A stretch of 64,000 nt of DNA, from the NCBI GenBank assembly GCA_016716135.1, contig JADJWX010000030.1, positions 1 to 64,000 on the forward strand. The letters are read 5' to 3'. The position numbers and the translations under genes are program-made. Positions 47,039-56,374 of this stretch are shown piece by piece. The notes under the pieces were generated by a model. It was not told the origin of the DNA. It ran no database searches and saw nothing but the letters and a program-made list of their open reading frames with translations. Position 1 is the first letter of the stretch. Each line of letters begins with the position of its first letter. The stretch comes from Lewinellaceae bacterium. Lineage in GTDB: Bacteria > Bacteroidota > Bacteroidia > Chitinophagales > Saprospiraceae.

Positions 47039-47203
47039 CCACGGTTTTCCAAGATGGGAAAATGAATTGTTGACAAAGCAACAAACTCGATATTGTAGTG
47101 TTTCCGAAATTGCACGGTTTTAACCGTGCTTTTAGTGTCGGCCCGCCGATAAATCCGACCTTGCCGGTACAATTGTGTAAAACAACCTTTATTTTAACTA
47201 ACC

Positions 47204-48337
47204 ATGATACGAAAGTTCATTCTGGGATTATTGGGAGTGGCGCTGTTGGTTGCCGCTTTTTTTATTGCCAAAAACACGATTGCGAATAAAAAAGAGTGGA
47301 ACCCGGCCGGGGAGAGAAAACTGGTTACCGGTGTTTTTGTAAAAACGGTAAAAAATACAAACTCCCCGATAACGATCACAAGTTCAGGCAATTTAGCGGC
47401 CAAAAACAGGGTGGAACTCTACGCAGAGGTGCAAGGTATTTTTACCGGAAGCAGCCGCCTATTCAAGCCGGGCACCTCGTTTCAGAAAGGCGAAATTCTC
47501 CTGGAACTGGACAAAAAGGAAGAGGCAATTGCCCTGAAAGCGCAAAAAAGCAGTTTTTATAACCAATTGATCCTGTTGATCCCCGATTTGCGGCTCGACT
47601 TCCCGGAAGCCGTCGGCAAATGGGACGACTATCTCCGGAAATTCGATCTGAACACTCCGCTCCCGGCGCTGCCCGAGCCGGAAAGCGAAAAGGAAAAACT
47701 CTTCCTCGCCGGGCGCAACATTTATACGGCCTATTACAATGTGCAAAACCTGGAGACGCAATTGCGCAATTATACCATCCGGGCGCCATTTTCGGGTATA
47801 CTCACCCAGGCACTGGTAAATCCGGGCGCGCTGGTCAGGCCGGGGCAAAAGCTGGGCGAATTTATCGACCCGGGCGTGTACGAGCTGGAAGTTGCAATCA
47901 ACACTGCCTTTGGGGATTTATTGCGTGCCGGCAAAAAGGTGGAGTTGCACAATGTGGAGCACACGCAAAAGTGGACAGGCAGGGTGGTCCGGGTGAACAG
48001 CCTGGTTGACCCCGCTTCACAAACTATTCCCACGTTTATTCAGGTCAGCGGCGCCGGGTTAAAGGAAGGTATGTATCTGGAAGCCAATGTTGCCGCCAGA
48101 GACGAGCAAAACACCTTCGAAGTGAACCGGAAGTTGTTGGTGGAAAATGACAAGTTGTTCATTGTTCGCGACACCGTGTTGGATTTGGTACAGGTTAACC
48201 CTGTTTATTTTAAAGAAAACGCTGTTGTGGTCAAAGGCCTTCAGGATGGCATGCAACTGGTTGCCCGCGCCATTCCGGGCGCGCATATCGGCATGCGCGT
48301 GAAAGTTTACTCGGACGAAAGTGCCGTGCAGAATTAA
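47204..48337 (+). CDS. RND efflux periplasmic adaptor (membrane fusion protein)
   Basis: 377 residues. An N-terminal membrane anchor (FILGLLGVALLVAAFFIA) is followed by the barrel-sandwich/lipoyl halves (SGNLAAKNRVELYAEVQGIF and IRAPFSGILTQALVNPGALVRPGQKL) flanking a helical hairpin (~100-175), then a beta-barrel and membrane-proximal domain. It bridges the RND pump and the outer-membrane channel. It is the first gene of a three-gene operon: the pump starts 24 bp downstream and the TolC-like gene follows. The substrate is not predictable from sequence. Confidence 0.9.
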   Translation: MIRKFILGLLGVALLVAAFFIAKNTIANKKEWNPAGERKLVTGVFVKTVKNTNSPITITSSGNLAAKNRVELYAEVQGIFTGSSRLFKPGTSFQKGEILLELDKKEEAIALKAQKSSFYNQLILLIPDLRLDFPEAVGKWDDYLRKFDLNTPLPALPEPESEKEKLFLAGRNIYTAYYNVQNLETQLRNYTIRAPFSGILTQALVNPGALVRPGQKLGEFIDPGVYELEVAINTAFGDLLRAGKKVELHNVEHTQKWTGRVVRVNSLVDPASQTIPTFIQVSGAGLKEGMYLEANVAARDEQNTFEVNRKLLVENDKLFIVRDTVLDLVQVNPVYFKENAVVVKGLQDGMQLVARAIPGAHIGMRVKVYSDESAVQN

Positions 48338-48361
48338 GGCCCCGTTTTCAACTCAACTGCC

Positions 48362-51300
48362 ATGAAAAAAGTCATAGCCTACTTTATAAAATTTCCGGTA
48401 GCCGTAAATGTCGCCCTGATCGCCATTTTTCTCTTTGGCATCATAGGCCTCAGCCGGATGAACTCCTCCTTTTTCCCGCTTTTCCCCACCAATACGATCA
48501 CCATTTCCATTGCATACCCCGGCGCATCGCCGGAGGAGATCGAGGAGGGAATTGTTTTAAAAATTGAAGACAACTTAAAAGGCATCATCGGCATAGACCG
48601 GGTGACCTCGGCATCTTCTGAAAACGCTGCCGTGATAACCGTTGAAACTTTTGAGGAGTACGATATCAACGACATGATCCAGGAGGTGAAAAACGCCGTG
48701 GACCGCGTTCCGTCATTTCCGGTGGACATGGAACCTCCGATTATTGCCAAACGGGAAAACCTGAACGAAGTGGTCAGCCTGGCCCTGAGCGGGGACAATG
48801 TGCCGCTGCGCACCCTGAAACAAATTGCTTACCAGGTGGAAGACGACATCCGCGGGCTGGAGGGCATTTCCCAGGTTCAGATCACGGGATTCCCCGGCGA
48901 GGAAATCGAAATTGCCGTCCGGGAAAATGACCTCCGCGCGCTCGATATGACCTTCGCTGAAGTGGCGCAAGCGGTTGCCCGGGCAAACATCCTGACGACC
49001 GGGGGCAATATCAAAACCAGTGAAGAAGACTACCTGATCCGGGCCAATAATCGCGCTTATTTCGGCGACGAGCTGGATCATATCGTGGTGCGCGCCCAAC
49101 CTGACGGCCGGGTAATTCGCCTGAAAGATGTCGCTGCAGTTCGGGACACCTGGTCGGAAAACCCCGACCGCATGTATTACAACGGCAATCCGGCCATCCA
49201 GATTCGGGTGCAAACCACCAACCAGGAGGAGTACCTCGGCGCATCCGATAAGATGCGCGAATACATTAATAAATTCAATGCGCAACGTGAAAATGTACAG
49301 TTGAATGTAACAGCCGACCGCTCGATTTCCTTGCGCGAGCGTACACGCATACTGACCGAAAACGGGATGTTGGGCATACTACTGGTATTGATCCTGTTGT
49401 CTGTTTTTTTAAAACCCAGTTTGGCCTTGTGGGTTGCCATGGGGTTGCCGGTCTCGTTTTTAGGCATGTTTATTCTGGCGCCGGCGCTGATCACCATCAA
49501 CGTAATGTCGCTGTTTGGCATGATCGTCGTGATCGGTATCCTGGTGGATGACGGGATCGTGATCGGGGAAAATATTTACGCCCATTATGAAAAAGGGAAG
49601 TCGGCCACAAAAGCCGCGGTTGACGGCACGCTTGAAGTCATGCCGGCAGTCATTTCGGCAATTCTGACCACCGTAGTAGCCTTTTCGTCCTTCTTTTTTC
49701 TGGAAGGCCGCTTCGGCGATTTTTACTACGAAGTTGCCGTAGTTGTGATTGTCACCCTGCTCTTTTCGCTGCTGGAGGCGCTGGTCATTTTGCCTGCGCA
49801 CATTTCCCATTCGAGGGCAATGAATAAAAACAAACAGGGGTTTTTAATCAACCGCTGGGCCGACAAGTTTATGTACTGGATCCGCGACAGGCTCTATGCG
49901 CCGGCGCTGAAATTTGCGCTCGCCAATCGCCTTTTCGCCCTGTCCATTCCGTTGGCGTTGCTCATTCTGACCATCGGCGCCGTTGGGGGCGGCGTGATCG
50001 GCTTGTCCATTTTTCCGGCCATTGCCAGCGACCGTGTAAGTATCAGCCTGAATATGCCGGAAGGCACCAGCGAAGTGATCACAGACTCCATCGCCCGGCG
50101 CATCGAAGCAGCTGCCTGGGTGGTCAATGAACAGTTTTCCGAAAAACAGGAAGGCGATTTACCGGTGATAGAAAATATTGTCCGCCGCATCGGGCCGGGC
50201 ACTTCCAGGGCTACGCTGGAAATAAACCTGCTACCCGGCGAACAACGCAGTGCTACCTCGGATGAAATCGCCAATGCGATCGAAGCGGAAACCGGTCCGG
50301 TCTATGGCGTCGAAAACCTGGTGTACGGCGCCGGGCGGAATTTCGGCGGCCAGCCTATCTCCGTTTCCCTCACCGGCAATAACATTGACCAACTCAAAGG
50401 CGCCAAAACAGCGCTGAAAGAAGCGCTGAAAGAAAACCCCCGGTTGAAAGACATCACCGACAACGACCCCATCGGCATTAAAGAAATTGATGTCCGGTTA
50501 AAAGACAATGCCTACCTGCTCGGCCTGACCCTCAACGATGTGATGGCACAGGTGCGGGCGGGCTTTTTCGGCCAATCCGTGCAACGTTTTCAACGCGGCC
50601 GAGATGAAATTCGCGTTTGGGTGCGCTACGACCGGGCCGGACGAAATTCGATCAAAAACCTGGATGATATGTGGATCGTTACGCCGTCTCGGGCCCGGGT
50701 GCCGCTATCGGAAATAGCGACCTATTCCATCGCCCGGGGCGACGTGACCATCAACCACCTCAATGGCCGGCGCGAAATCAAAGTGGAGGCCGACATTAAG
50801 GAATCCGGCGACGACTCCGCTGAAATTCTGGCCGACCTGCAAAACAATATCATGCCTGAAATTCTGGCGCGCTACCCGACGGTTTCGCCCTTGTACGAAG
50901 GCCAAAACCGGGAGGCAACCAAAATTTCGCGCTCCTTCAAGTCGGTATTGCCGGTGGTCTTTTTCCTGATGTACGCCATTATCGCTTTTACCTTCCGCTC
51001 CTACAGCCAGCCGCTGTTGTTGTTTCTGATGATCCCGTTCAGTTTGGTCGGCGTGGCCTGGGGGCATTGGCTGCACGGCTATTCGATGAGCATGTTGTCC
51101 GTTTTGGGTGTGATTGCCCTCATCGGCATTTTGGTCAACGACGGCTTGGTTCTGGTCAGTAAGTTCAACGGCTATCTGAAGGAAGGCTTGCCCTTTGAAG
51201 AAGCGTTGTACGAGGCCGGGCGGTCGCGATTCCGGGCAATTTTCCTGACGACAGTCACCACGGTGGCAGGCTTGGGGCCACTCACCTTCGAAACGGCCCG

Positions 51301-51523
51301 CACGGCGCAGTTTCTCATTCCCATGGCCATTACCATAGCCTACGGGATCGCCTATGCCACCCTGCTGACGCTTTTTCTGCTGCCTATCATGCTCTACATC
51401 AGTAATTCGCTGAAACTGGGCCGCATTTGGTTGTTCACCGGCAAACGCCTTAGCCGGCGGGAAATTGAACGGGCTGTGAAGGAACAACACACCGAACAGG
51501 AAGCCTTAAAAGAGGTGCTTTAA
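48362..51523 (+). CDS. RND family efflux permease (AcrB/HAE1-like)
   Basis: 1,053 residues. Twelve membrane helices in the usual 1+5/1+5 arrangement with two large periplasmic loops. The N-terminal FPVAVNVALIAIFLFGIIGLSRM and AYPGASPEEIEEGIVLKIED, the central GMIVVIGILVDDGIVIGENI (proton-relay acidic residues in helix 4) and ALIGILVNDGLVLVSKFN in the second half are characteristic. It is a proton-driven exporter working with the flanking adaptor and TolC-like channel. Length is normal and the frame is intact over 3.1 kb, in contrast with the broken genes elsewhere. Confidence 0.95.
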   Translation: MKKVIAYFIKFPVAVNVALIAIFLFGIIGLSRMNSSFFPLFPTNTITISIAYPGASPEEIEEGIVLKIEDNLKGIIGIDRVTSASSENAAVITVETFEEYDINDMIQEVKNAVDRVPSFPVDMEPPIIAKRENLNEVVSLALSGDNVPLRTLKQIAYQVEDDIRGLEGISQVQITGFPGEEIEIAVRENDLRALDMTFAEVAQAVARANILTTGGNIKTSEEDYLIRANNRAYFGDELDHIVVRAQPDGRVIRLKDVAAVRDTWSENPDRMYYNGNPAIQIRVQTTNQEEYLGASDKMREYINKFNAQRENVQLNVTADRSISLRERTRILTENGMLGILLVLILLSVFLKPSLALWVAMGLPVSFLGMFILAPALITINVMSLFGMIVVIGILVDDGIVIGENIYAHYEKGKSATKAAVDGTLEVMPAVISAILTTVVAFSSFFFLEGRFGDFYYEVAVVVIVTLLFSLLEALVILPAHISHSRAMNKNKQGFLINRWADKFMYWIRDRLYAPALKFALANRLFALSIPLALLILTIGAVGGGVIGLSIFPAIASDRVSISLNMPEGTSEVITDSIARRIEAAAWVVNEQFSEKQEGDLPVIENIVRRIGPGTSRATLEINLLPGEQRSATSDEIANAIEAETGPVYGVENLVYGAGRNFGGQPISVSLTGNNIDQLKGAKTALKEALKENPRLKDITDNDPIGIKEIDVRLKDNAYLLGLTLNDVMAQVRAGFFGQSVQRFQRGRDEIRVWVRYDRAGRNSIKNLDDMWIVTPSRARVPLSEIATYSIARGDVTINHLNGRREIKVEADIKESGDDSAEILADLQNNIMPEILARYPTVSPLYEGQNREATKISRSFKSVLPVVFFLMYAIIAFTFRSYSQPLLLFLMIPFSLVGVAWGHWLHGYSMSMLSVLGVIALIGILVNDGLVLVSKFNGYLKEGLPFEEALYEAGRSRFRAIFLTTVTTVAGLGPLTFETARTAQFLIPMAITIAYGIAYATLLTLFLLPIMLYISNSLKLGRIWLFTGKRLSRREIERAVKEQHTEQEALKEVL

Positions 51524-51556
51524 TCACCCTGCTAACACACTAAAATTACATTGAAA

Positions 51557-52870
51557 ATGCCGCAGTTCAATTCGACCCCGATAGCTATGCTGCTGTTTGC
51601 CACCTTATTGGCAGGCGGTATGCAGGCCCAACCCTTACTGACCGCCGACGATGCCGTAAAAATCACATTGGAAAACAATTACAATATTAAGGTCGCTAAA
51701 AACAACACCGAAATTGCAATGCGCAATGCCAGCCGGGAGTTGAACGGCTACCTTCCAACCATTAATGCCGGTACCGGCGCCAATGCAAGCCTGGGGGGCT
51801 CGACCCAACAGTTTAGCAATGGGAACGAAAACGTAGTCACCAACGCCTTCAACTGGGGCGCTAATGCGTCAGTTACCGCCAACTACACCTTGCTGGACAA
51901 GTCCCGCGACGCATCGGCAAAACGCTTGCAGGAACTGGTTCGGTTAACCGATTTACAGACCCAGCAAGTCGTTGAAACAAATGTATTGCAAGTGATTGGC
52001 CATTATTATGAAGTAGCCCGGCTGACGCAAAACATGCAGGTTCTGGAGCAAACTATTGCCCTGTCGGAGCAGCGCCTGCTCCGGGCCCGTTATCGCTATG
52101 AATACGGCCAGGGCATCCGGCTTGATGTACTCAACGCCGAGGTAGACATTCAGCGGGATTCCATCAATTTTATTAACAGTAAAAACCAGTTGGCAAATGC
52201 CAAACGCAACCTGAATGTTGCCATGGGGCGCGCCGTGGATATCGCCCTGGAGGTGGACACGCTGGTCGGGTACGACCCCACCCTCAGCCTCGACCAGTTG
52301 GTTTCCAGCGCCCTGGAGAACAATATTTCCATCCGACTGACCAATCAAAACCTGAATATCTTCACACAAGACCTTGAAGTTATAAACGCTTCAAACAAAC
52401 CGACACTAGGCGCCAGTGCCGGGTATAATTTTAATTTTTCAGATAATGCCTCGGGCTCCTTCGTCGACTTGTCGAACAGCCGCGGTTTTTCTACAGGAAT
52501 CAATCTGAACTGGAATATTTACGACGGCGGTCGCCGGAAAGTGCAGCGGGAAATTAATACGATCAATGTCGCCAACCAACGGATTTTAAATCAGCAGCTG
52601 CAGGATCAAATCCGGCGCGACGTGGCCAATGCCTGGGAAACCTACCAAAACGCGCTGTTTATCCTGCGGGCGGAGCAAAAAAACCTGGCCACCAACCGGC
52701 TCAATTTTGAACGAACGGAAGAACAATTCAAGATCGGGCAGGTCAGCTCCGTGGAATTCCGGCAAGCCCAACTCAATCTGCTGAACGCAGCAACGAGTTA
52801 TAACACAGCGAAATATGACGCCAAAGTAATTGAACTGCAACTGTTGCAATTGGCTGGGCGCTTGTTTTGA
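51557..52870 (+). CDS. TolC-like outer-membrane efflux protein
   Basis: About 437 residues. Signal peptide ends at GGMQAQ. Two outer-membrane-efflux repeats are seen: LTADDAVKITLENNYNIKVAKNN with long helices and NYTLLDKS strands, then LSLDQLVSSALENNISIRL with GINLNWNIYDGG. It forms the outer-membrane trimeric channel of the RND system. The ATG at 51557 is preferred to the TTG at 51551. It lies 33 bp after the pump gene. Confidence 0.9.
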   Translation: MPQFNSTPIAMLLFATLLAGGMQAQPLLTADDAVKITLENNYNIKVAKNNTEIAMRNASRELNGYLPTINAGTGANASLGGSTQQFSNGNENVVTNAFNWGANASVTANYTLLDKSRDASAKRLQELVRLTDLQTQQVVETNVLQVIGHYYEVARLTQNMQVLEQTIALSEQRLLRARYRYEYGQGIRLDVLNAEVDIQRDSINFINSKNQLANAKRNLNVAMGRAVDIALEVDTLVGYDPTLSLDQLVSSALENNISIRLTNQNLNIFTQDLEVINASNKPTLGASAGYNFNFSDNASGSFVDLSNSRGFSTGINLNWNIYDGGRRKVQREINTINVANQRILNQQLQDQIRRDVANAWETYQNALFILRAEQKNLATNRLNFERTEEQFKIGQVSSVEFRQAQLNLLNAATSYNTAKYDAKVIELQLLQLAGRLF

Positions 52871-52964
52871 TCAACTTAGGTGTGATAGTGAGGGGTGCTC
52901 ACTCCCCCTCCCAAACCAATGGTCTGGTTTGTGATTTAAAATAACATGAGCATCAATTTTAAAA

Positions 52965-53141
52965 TGACTTCGGAGAAGTCAAATATTTAAGATCAGAGAT
53001 TATTTGTGAAAAACAAGACGTTCACGACCTCGGAGAGGTCGATTGTGCAGGGTCAATACCTGGACTGATTCAACCTCTCCGAGGTCGTGAACCTGGCTCT
53101 AATGGACCGGATGCTACAAATATTTGACCTCTCCGAGGTCA
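52965..53141. repeat. Nested palindromic element, GACCTCTCCGAGGTC family
   Basis: Outer arms TGACTTCGGAGAAGTCAAAT (52965-52984) and AAATATTTGACCTCTCCGAG (53118-53137); inner arms GTTCACGACCTCGGAGAGGT (53020) and CAACCTCTCCGAGGTCGTGAAC (53071-53092). The left end repeats the locus at 5198-5230. The right end contains the stop codon of the GIY-YIG frame. Confidence 0.75.
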
Positions 53142-53376
53142 GTTATATTTTAATGCGTCTGCCCTACCCTCCTCCAAGGATTTTGACCACTTTTCACGTT
53201 CTAACGCCTCTGTCTTCGTATTATAAACTTCCAAGTAAATCAACACCAGCGGCCGCCGATGCTTGGTAGATGTACTGCCACCGACATTATGGTTTTAAAC
53301 CGCTGGCCAATTTCCGAGGTGCACCCTTTGTACAACTTGCCATCTCTCAGGCTGTATAACACGTAAAAAAATGCAT
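53139..53376 (-). pseudogene. GIY-YIG nuclease-family small protein, frameshifted
   Basis: Translating the minus strand with two single-base repairs gives MHFFYVLYSLRDGKLYKGCT, then SEIGQRFKT, HNVGGSTSTKHRRPLVLIYL and EVYNTKTEALEREKWSKS, ending ADALKYN-stop. This is a typical stand-alone GIY-YIG protein of about 80 residues (Y-V-L, Y-K-G, H-N, S-T-K-H-R-R-P and E-x-x-K motifs). One break is in an A7 run at 53365-53371 (plus strand), the other near 53290. The stop codon falls inside the neighbouring palindromic element. These proteins are common in Bacteroidota and their function is not established. Confidence 0.7.
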
Positions 53377-53395
53377 ACCTGGTTTAATTAGAATC

Positions 53396-53434
53396 AAACA
53401 GGCCTCACAATCTCTTAGATCGAAAGGCCTGTTT
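53396..53434 (-). terminator. Hairpin downstream of tRNA-Met
   Basis: AAACAGGCCT and AGGCCTGTTT are perfect 10 bp arms around a 19-base loop, beginning 2 bases past the tRNA 3' end. On the minus strand the right-hand end is T-rich (CCTGTTTGATTC). Confidence 0.6.
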
Positions 53435-53436
53435 TG

Positions 53437-53510
53437 TAGCGCGGGGGAGACTTGAACTCCCGACCTTTGGATTATGAATCCAACGCTCTAACCAGCTGAG
53501 CTACCGCGCC
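53437..53510 (-). tRNA. tRNA-Met (anticodon CAT)
   Basis: On the minus strand: acceptor GGCGCGG pairing with CCGCGCT (first pair G-U) and discriminator A; D-arm with AGCTCAGCTGGTTAGAGC; anticodon stem TTGGA/TCCAA with loop TTCATAA; T-arm GGGAG-TTCAAGT-CTCCC. CCA is not encoded. Elongator Met is more likely than an initiator (no GGG/CCC anticodon stem). A lysidine-modified Ile-CAT cannot be excluded. Confidence 0.93.
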
Positions 53511-53599
53511 GTTTTTTTAGCGGCGGCAAAGATACACGCCACCGGCATTAATTTCCAAGACCCCAACAAAACATTTTCCTTCGATCATCAATTCCCGGT

Positions 53600-55144
53600 T
53601 CATTTTTTCATCACCCGAACCAGCACCGGCTCGGCATTGCCACGTTTGACCTGGAGGAGGTAGGGCCCGGAAGGCAGCGTTCGCAGGTCGAGTTGGTGCG
53701 AGGCTTTGGAGTACCGGGCAGCCTGTAGTTTTTCGCCATTGGTATTGAAAACGGCCAAACTGGTGGGTTCCGGGACCGTTGCATTGGTAAAAATTTGAAG
53801 AAAGCCGTTGGGTGTTGGATTGGGGAAAACACAAACCGTGGCACCAGCAAAGAGGTCCGGAACCGGCGTTCTGGTGTTGGACAACACGCGTTTCGTTACG
53901 GCGGCCAGCGGAGCCCCGGCCAGTATGCCCGAACCCGGCATGGTTTCGAGATAATCGGCGGTGATGTCCCAAATCACAGCGCCATGCAAATTTCGGCTTT
54001 TGATAAATTCCCCTTTCAACGCAATAGATTTTTCATCATCAAACGAAACGAATGACCGGATTCCCGGTTTGCCACTCAAATACGGAACCTGCGCCACGTC
54101 GTCCCAACCGTAATCGTAAATACCCTGGCTCAGCCGTTCGGCAATCAGGTAATATTGCGGCGTAGCGCCATTGCGCGGAAACGCCAGCGTATCCGGGCAG
54201 CCAAGCCCTTGTACGTGCAGCCCCGAGGCGCCGGCAGTCAGTTGCGTGCGTCCGTAAAAAGCCAACCCCAGGTTGATCTTTGCCGCCGGCACGCCCAAAT
54301 CCAGCAGGTTTTGCACCGCTTCGCTGCAACTAAAGCCCGGCTGTGTGGCGTTGGCCGGCGGGAACAGGGGCGCGTTATGGTTCGACACCGGGTCCCAGTG
54401 CCCGTAAAACGAATAGGCCATCAGGTTGATCCCATCGACCAGCCCTTTTACCTGTGGCCAGCTGATCCCATCCATGCGTAAGGGTGCAGCACTGCAGGCG
54501 ATCGTGAGCAGAAGGTCCCGGCCCAGCTTGCGCTCATGGGCGTCCAGGGCTGCGCGTACCTGCCGGAGCAACAGGGTGAAATTAGTTTTATCGGCAGTGC
54601 TGCCACCACGCTCGACATAGCCCGGGTACTCCCAGTCGATGTCGATCCCGTCGAGATTGTACAATTGGACAATTTGCGCACACTGGGCGGCAAAGCGGGC
54701 ACGGCTATCCGGATTGGCTGCTACCGCAGAAAAATTATCCGAGTGGGTCCAGCCGCCAATCGACACCACAAACCGCACTTTTTGCCGGTGGGCATAGTCG
54801 GCAAAGCGCTTTCCCGATTGGTGGTAGGCGGAATTCCCCAAATCCGGCGATTGCTCGTACCCCGGTGGGGCGGTGCCGTTGGAGGGGCCCAGCAGCAGGT
54901 TTTTGTCGGCCCAGGGGTCGGAAAGCCGGAGGGAGCCATCTGGTTCCACGTCGAGAAAAGCATAGTTGATGATATCGTACAACTGATAATTCAACGTGGC
55001 GGGCTGCACCAGTTTATCGCGGTCGTACCAACGCCAACTGGGATAATACCCGGAAACGATGTTTCGGGCAGGTTGGGTCGTACCGGTGCAGGATACCAAC
55101 AGGAGCAGGAACAGGATGACAAGATTGCGCATAACTTGTTTCAC
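53600..55144 (-). CDS. GH18 chitinase-family enzyme with T9SS sorting domain
   Basis: 514 residues. Family GH18 TIM barrel: VVSIGGWTHSDNF (S-x-G-G, residues ~127-131) and LDGIDIDWEYPG with catalytic Glu172 in D-x-x-D-x-D-x-E. INLMAYSFYGHWDP and the late Trp in GAVIWDITADYLE line the substrate groove. A ~75-residue T9SS type A domain ends the chain (CVFPNPTPNGFLQIF to VLVRVMKK). The N terminus (MRNLVILFLLLLVSC) has a lipobox-like LLVSC, unusual for a T9SS client. Hydrolysis of chitin or related beta-1,4-GlcNAc polymers is inferred. It stands alone. Confidence 0.9.
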   Translation of the reverse strand: MKQVMRNLVILFLLLLVSCTGTTQPARNIVSGYYPSWRWYDRDKLVQPATLNYQLYDIINYAFLDVEPDGSLRLSDPWADKNLLLGPSNGTAPPGYEQSPDLGNSAYHQSGKRFADYAHRQKVRFVVSIGGWTHSDNFSAVAANPDSRARFAAQCAQIVQLYNLDGIDIDWEYPGYVERGGSTADKTNFTLLLRQVRAALDAHERKLGRDLLLTIACSAAPLRMDGISWPQVKGLVDGINLMAYSFYGHWDPVSNHNAPLFPPANATQPGFSCSEAVQNLLDLGVPAAKINLGLAFYGRTQLTAGASGLHVQGLGCPDTLAFPRNGATPQYYLIAERLSQGIYDYGWDDVAQVPYLSGKPGIRSFVSFDDEKSIALKGEFIKSRNLHGAVIWDITADYLETMPGSGILAGAPLAAVTKRVLSNTRTPVPDLFAGATVCVFPNPTPNGFLQIFTNATVPEPTSLAVFNTNGEKLQAARYSKASHQLDLRTLPSGPYLLQVKRGNAEPVLVRVMKK

Positions 55145-55335
55145 ACTGTGAAGGGATAATTGTTTTCGATAGGAGCCGGCAAGTTTGGGAAAATCCCCTT
55201 AATGCGCAGCGTTGTTTTAGATAAATCAAAGAAATCGCCAGAATTGACAACGGAAGCGGCGGCCCAACTCAACCATCCGGATCAGCATTAAAAAAAACAA
55301 AACCCGGCCACAAGCGGAACTACCAACAAAAAGTT

Positions 55336-55343
55336 TAATTTTG
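55336..55343 (+). promoter_or_regulatory. Bacteroidetes -7 box for nuclease gene
   Basis: TAATTTTG matches TAnnTTTG and ends 20 bp before the ATG at 55364. Confidence 0.4.
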
Positions 55344-55363
55344 CCGCAACAAAAATTTTTAAA

Positions 55364-56266
55364 ATGGCGCGCAAATCCTCCTCCGACTCCGGCGGCATTA
55401 TTTTTAAAACCGGCCTGTTTGCGATTCTGGCGGGTATAGGTTTTTGGATTTTCAACAAAACCAGCGGTGAAAAAACGGAACAACTCCCGCCCGCCACTCC
55501 AGGCAGCGGGCAAACGGAAGTTGTGGAAAAACCCCGCGCTACTGTGCCTGATGCCATACTCCCGGAATCCGCCACAGGCGCCATTGTACGCCATACGTAT
55601 TACACCCTCTCCTACTCCGAAGACCACGAACAGGCGGAATGGGTGGCTTACGAACTGACGCGCGAGCGGCTCAATAAAAACTGGGTGGAACGCGGTTCCT
55701 CCTTCCGGCCTGACCCCGACGTGCGCACCGAGAGCGCCACACCCAACGATTACCGGGGCAGCGGCTATGACCGGGGTCACCTTGTGCCGGCTGCCGACAT
55801 GGCTTTCAACGACCTGGCCATGAACGAAACGTTTTTTATGAGCAATATGAGCCCGCAGGTGCGTGGATTCAACGGCGGCGTCTGGCGCGAACTCGAAGAA
55901 TGTACCCGCGACTGGGCCCGGCAATTTGAAAAATTGTATGTCGTGACCGGCCCCATCCTCTCCCGGCGCGCCCTGGGCCAGATCGGCTTTAGCAAAGTAA
56001 CTGTGCCACCCGGGTATTTTAAAGTGCTGCTGGCGCCGGATCAACACCGCGCAATCGCGTTTGTGTTGCCCAATGAAATCAGCACCAACCCCCTGATGGA
56101 ATACGCCACTACTATTGATAAAGTGGAAGAACTCACCGGAATCGACTTTTTTCCACAACTACTCTCCGGCCTGGATGAAGAACTGGAGGGCTCCCTGGAC
56201 AAATCGGCCTGGCAAGTGGACAACCGGCGCTACAACAAACGGGTGAAGGAATGGAATGTGCGCTAA
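55364..56266 (+). CDS. DNA/RNA non-specific endonuclease (NucA/EndoG type)
   Basis: 300 residues. An N-terminal basic stretch and a single membrane helix (IIFKTGLFAILAGIGFWIF) lead to a beta-beta-alpha-metal nuclease domain with GYDRGHLVPAADM (catalytic His in D-R-G-H) and MSNMSPQVRGFNGGVWRELE (metal-binding Asn). It probably acts in the periplasm or at the surface in nucleic-acid scavenging; target specificity is usually low. Same direction as gldD, 108 bp upstream of it. Confidence 0.93.
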   Translation: MARKSSSDSGGIIFKTGLFAILAGIGFWIFNKTSGEKTEQLPPATPGSGQTEVVEKPRATVPDAILPESATGAIVRHTYYTLSYSEDHEQAEWVAYELTRERLNKNWVERGSSFRPDPDVRTESATPNDYRGSGYDRGHLVPAADMAFNDLAMNETFFMSNMSPQVRGFNGGVWRELEECTRDWARQFEKLYVVTGPILSRRALGQIGFSKVTVPPGYFKVLLAPDQHRAIAFVLPNEISTNPLMEYATTIDKVEELTGIDFFPQLLSGLDEELEGSLDKSAWQVDNRRYNKRVKEWNVR

Positions 56267-56374
56267 CGGGGGGTGCACAGGCATCCGGAAACATGGTGTG
56301 TGCCTGTCCACACTGAAATTTGTCATTCCAACGTTTTTCACAAACCTTTGCGGCTTCCAATAGCGCTGAACTAC

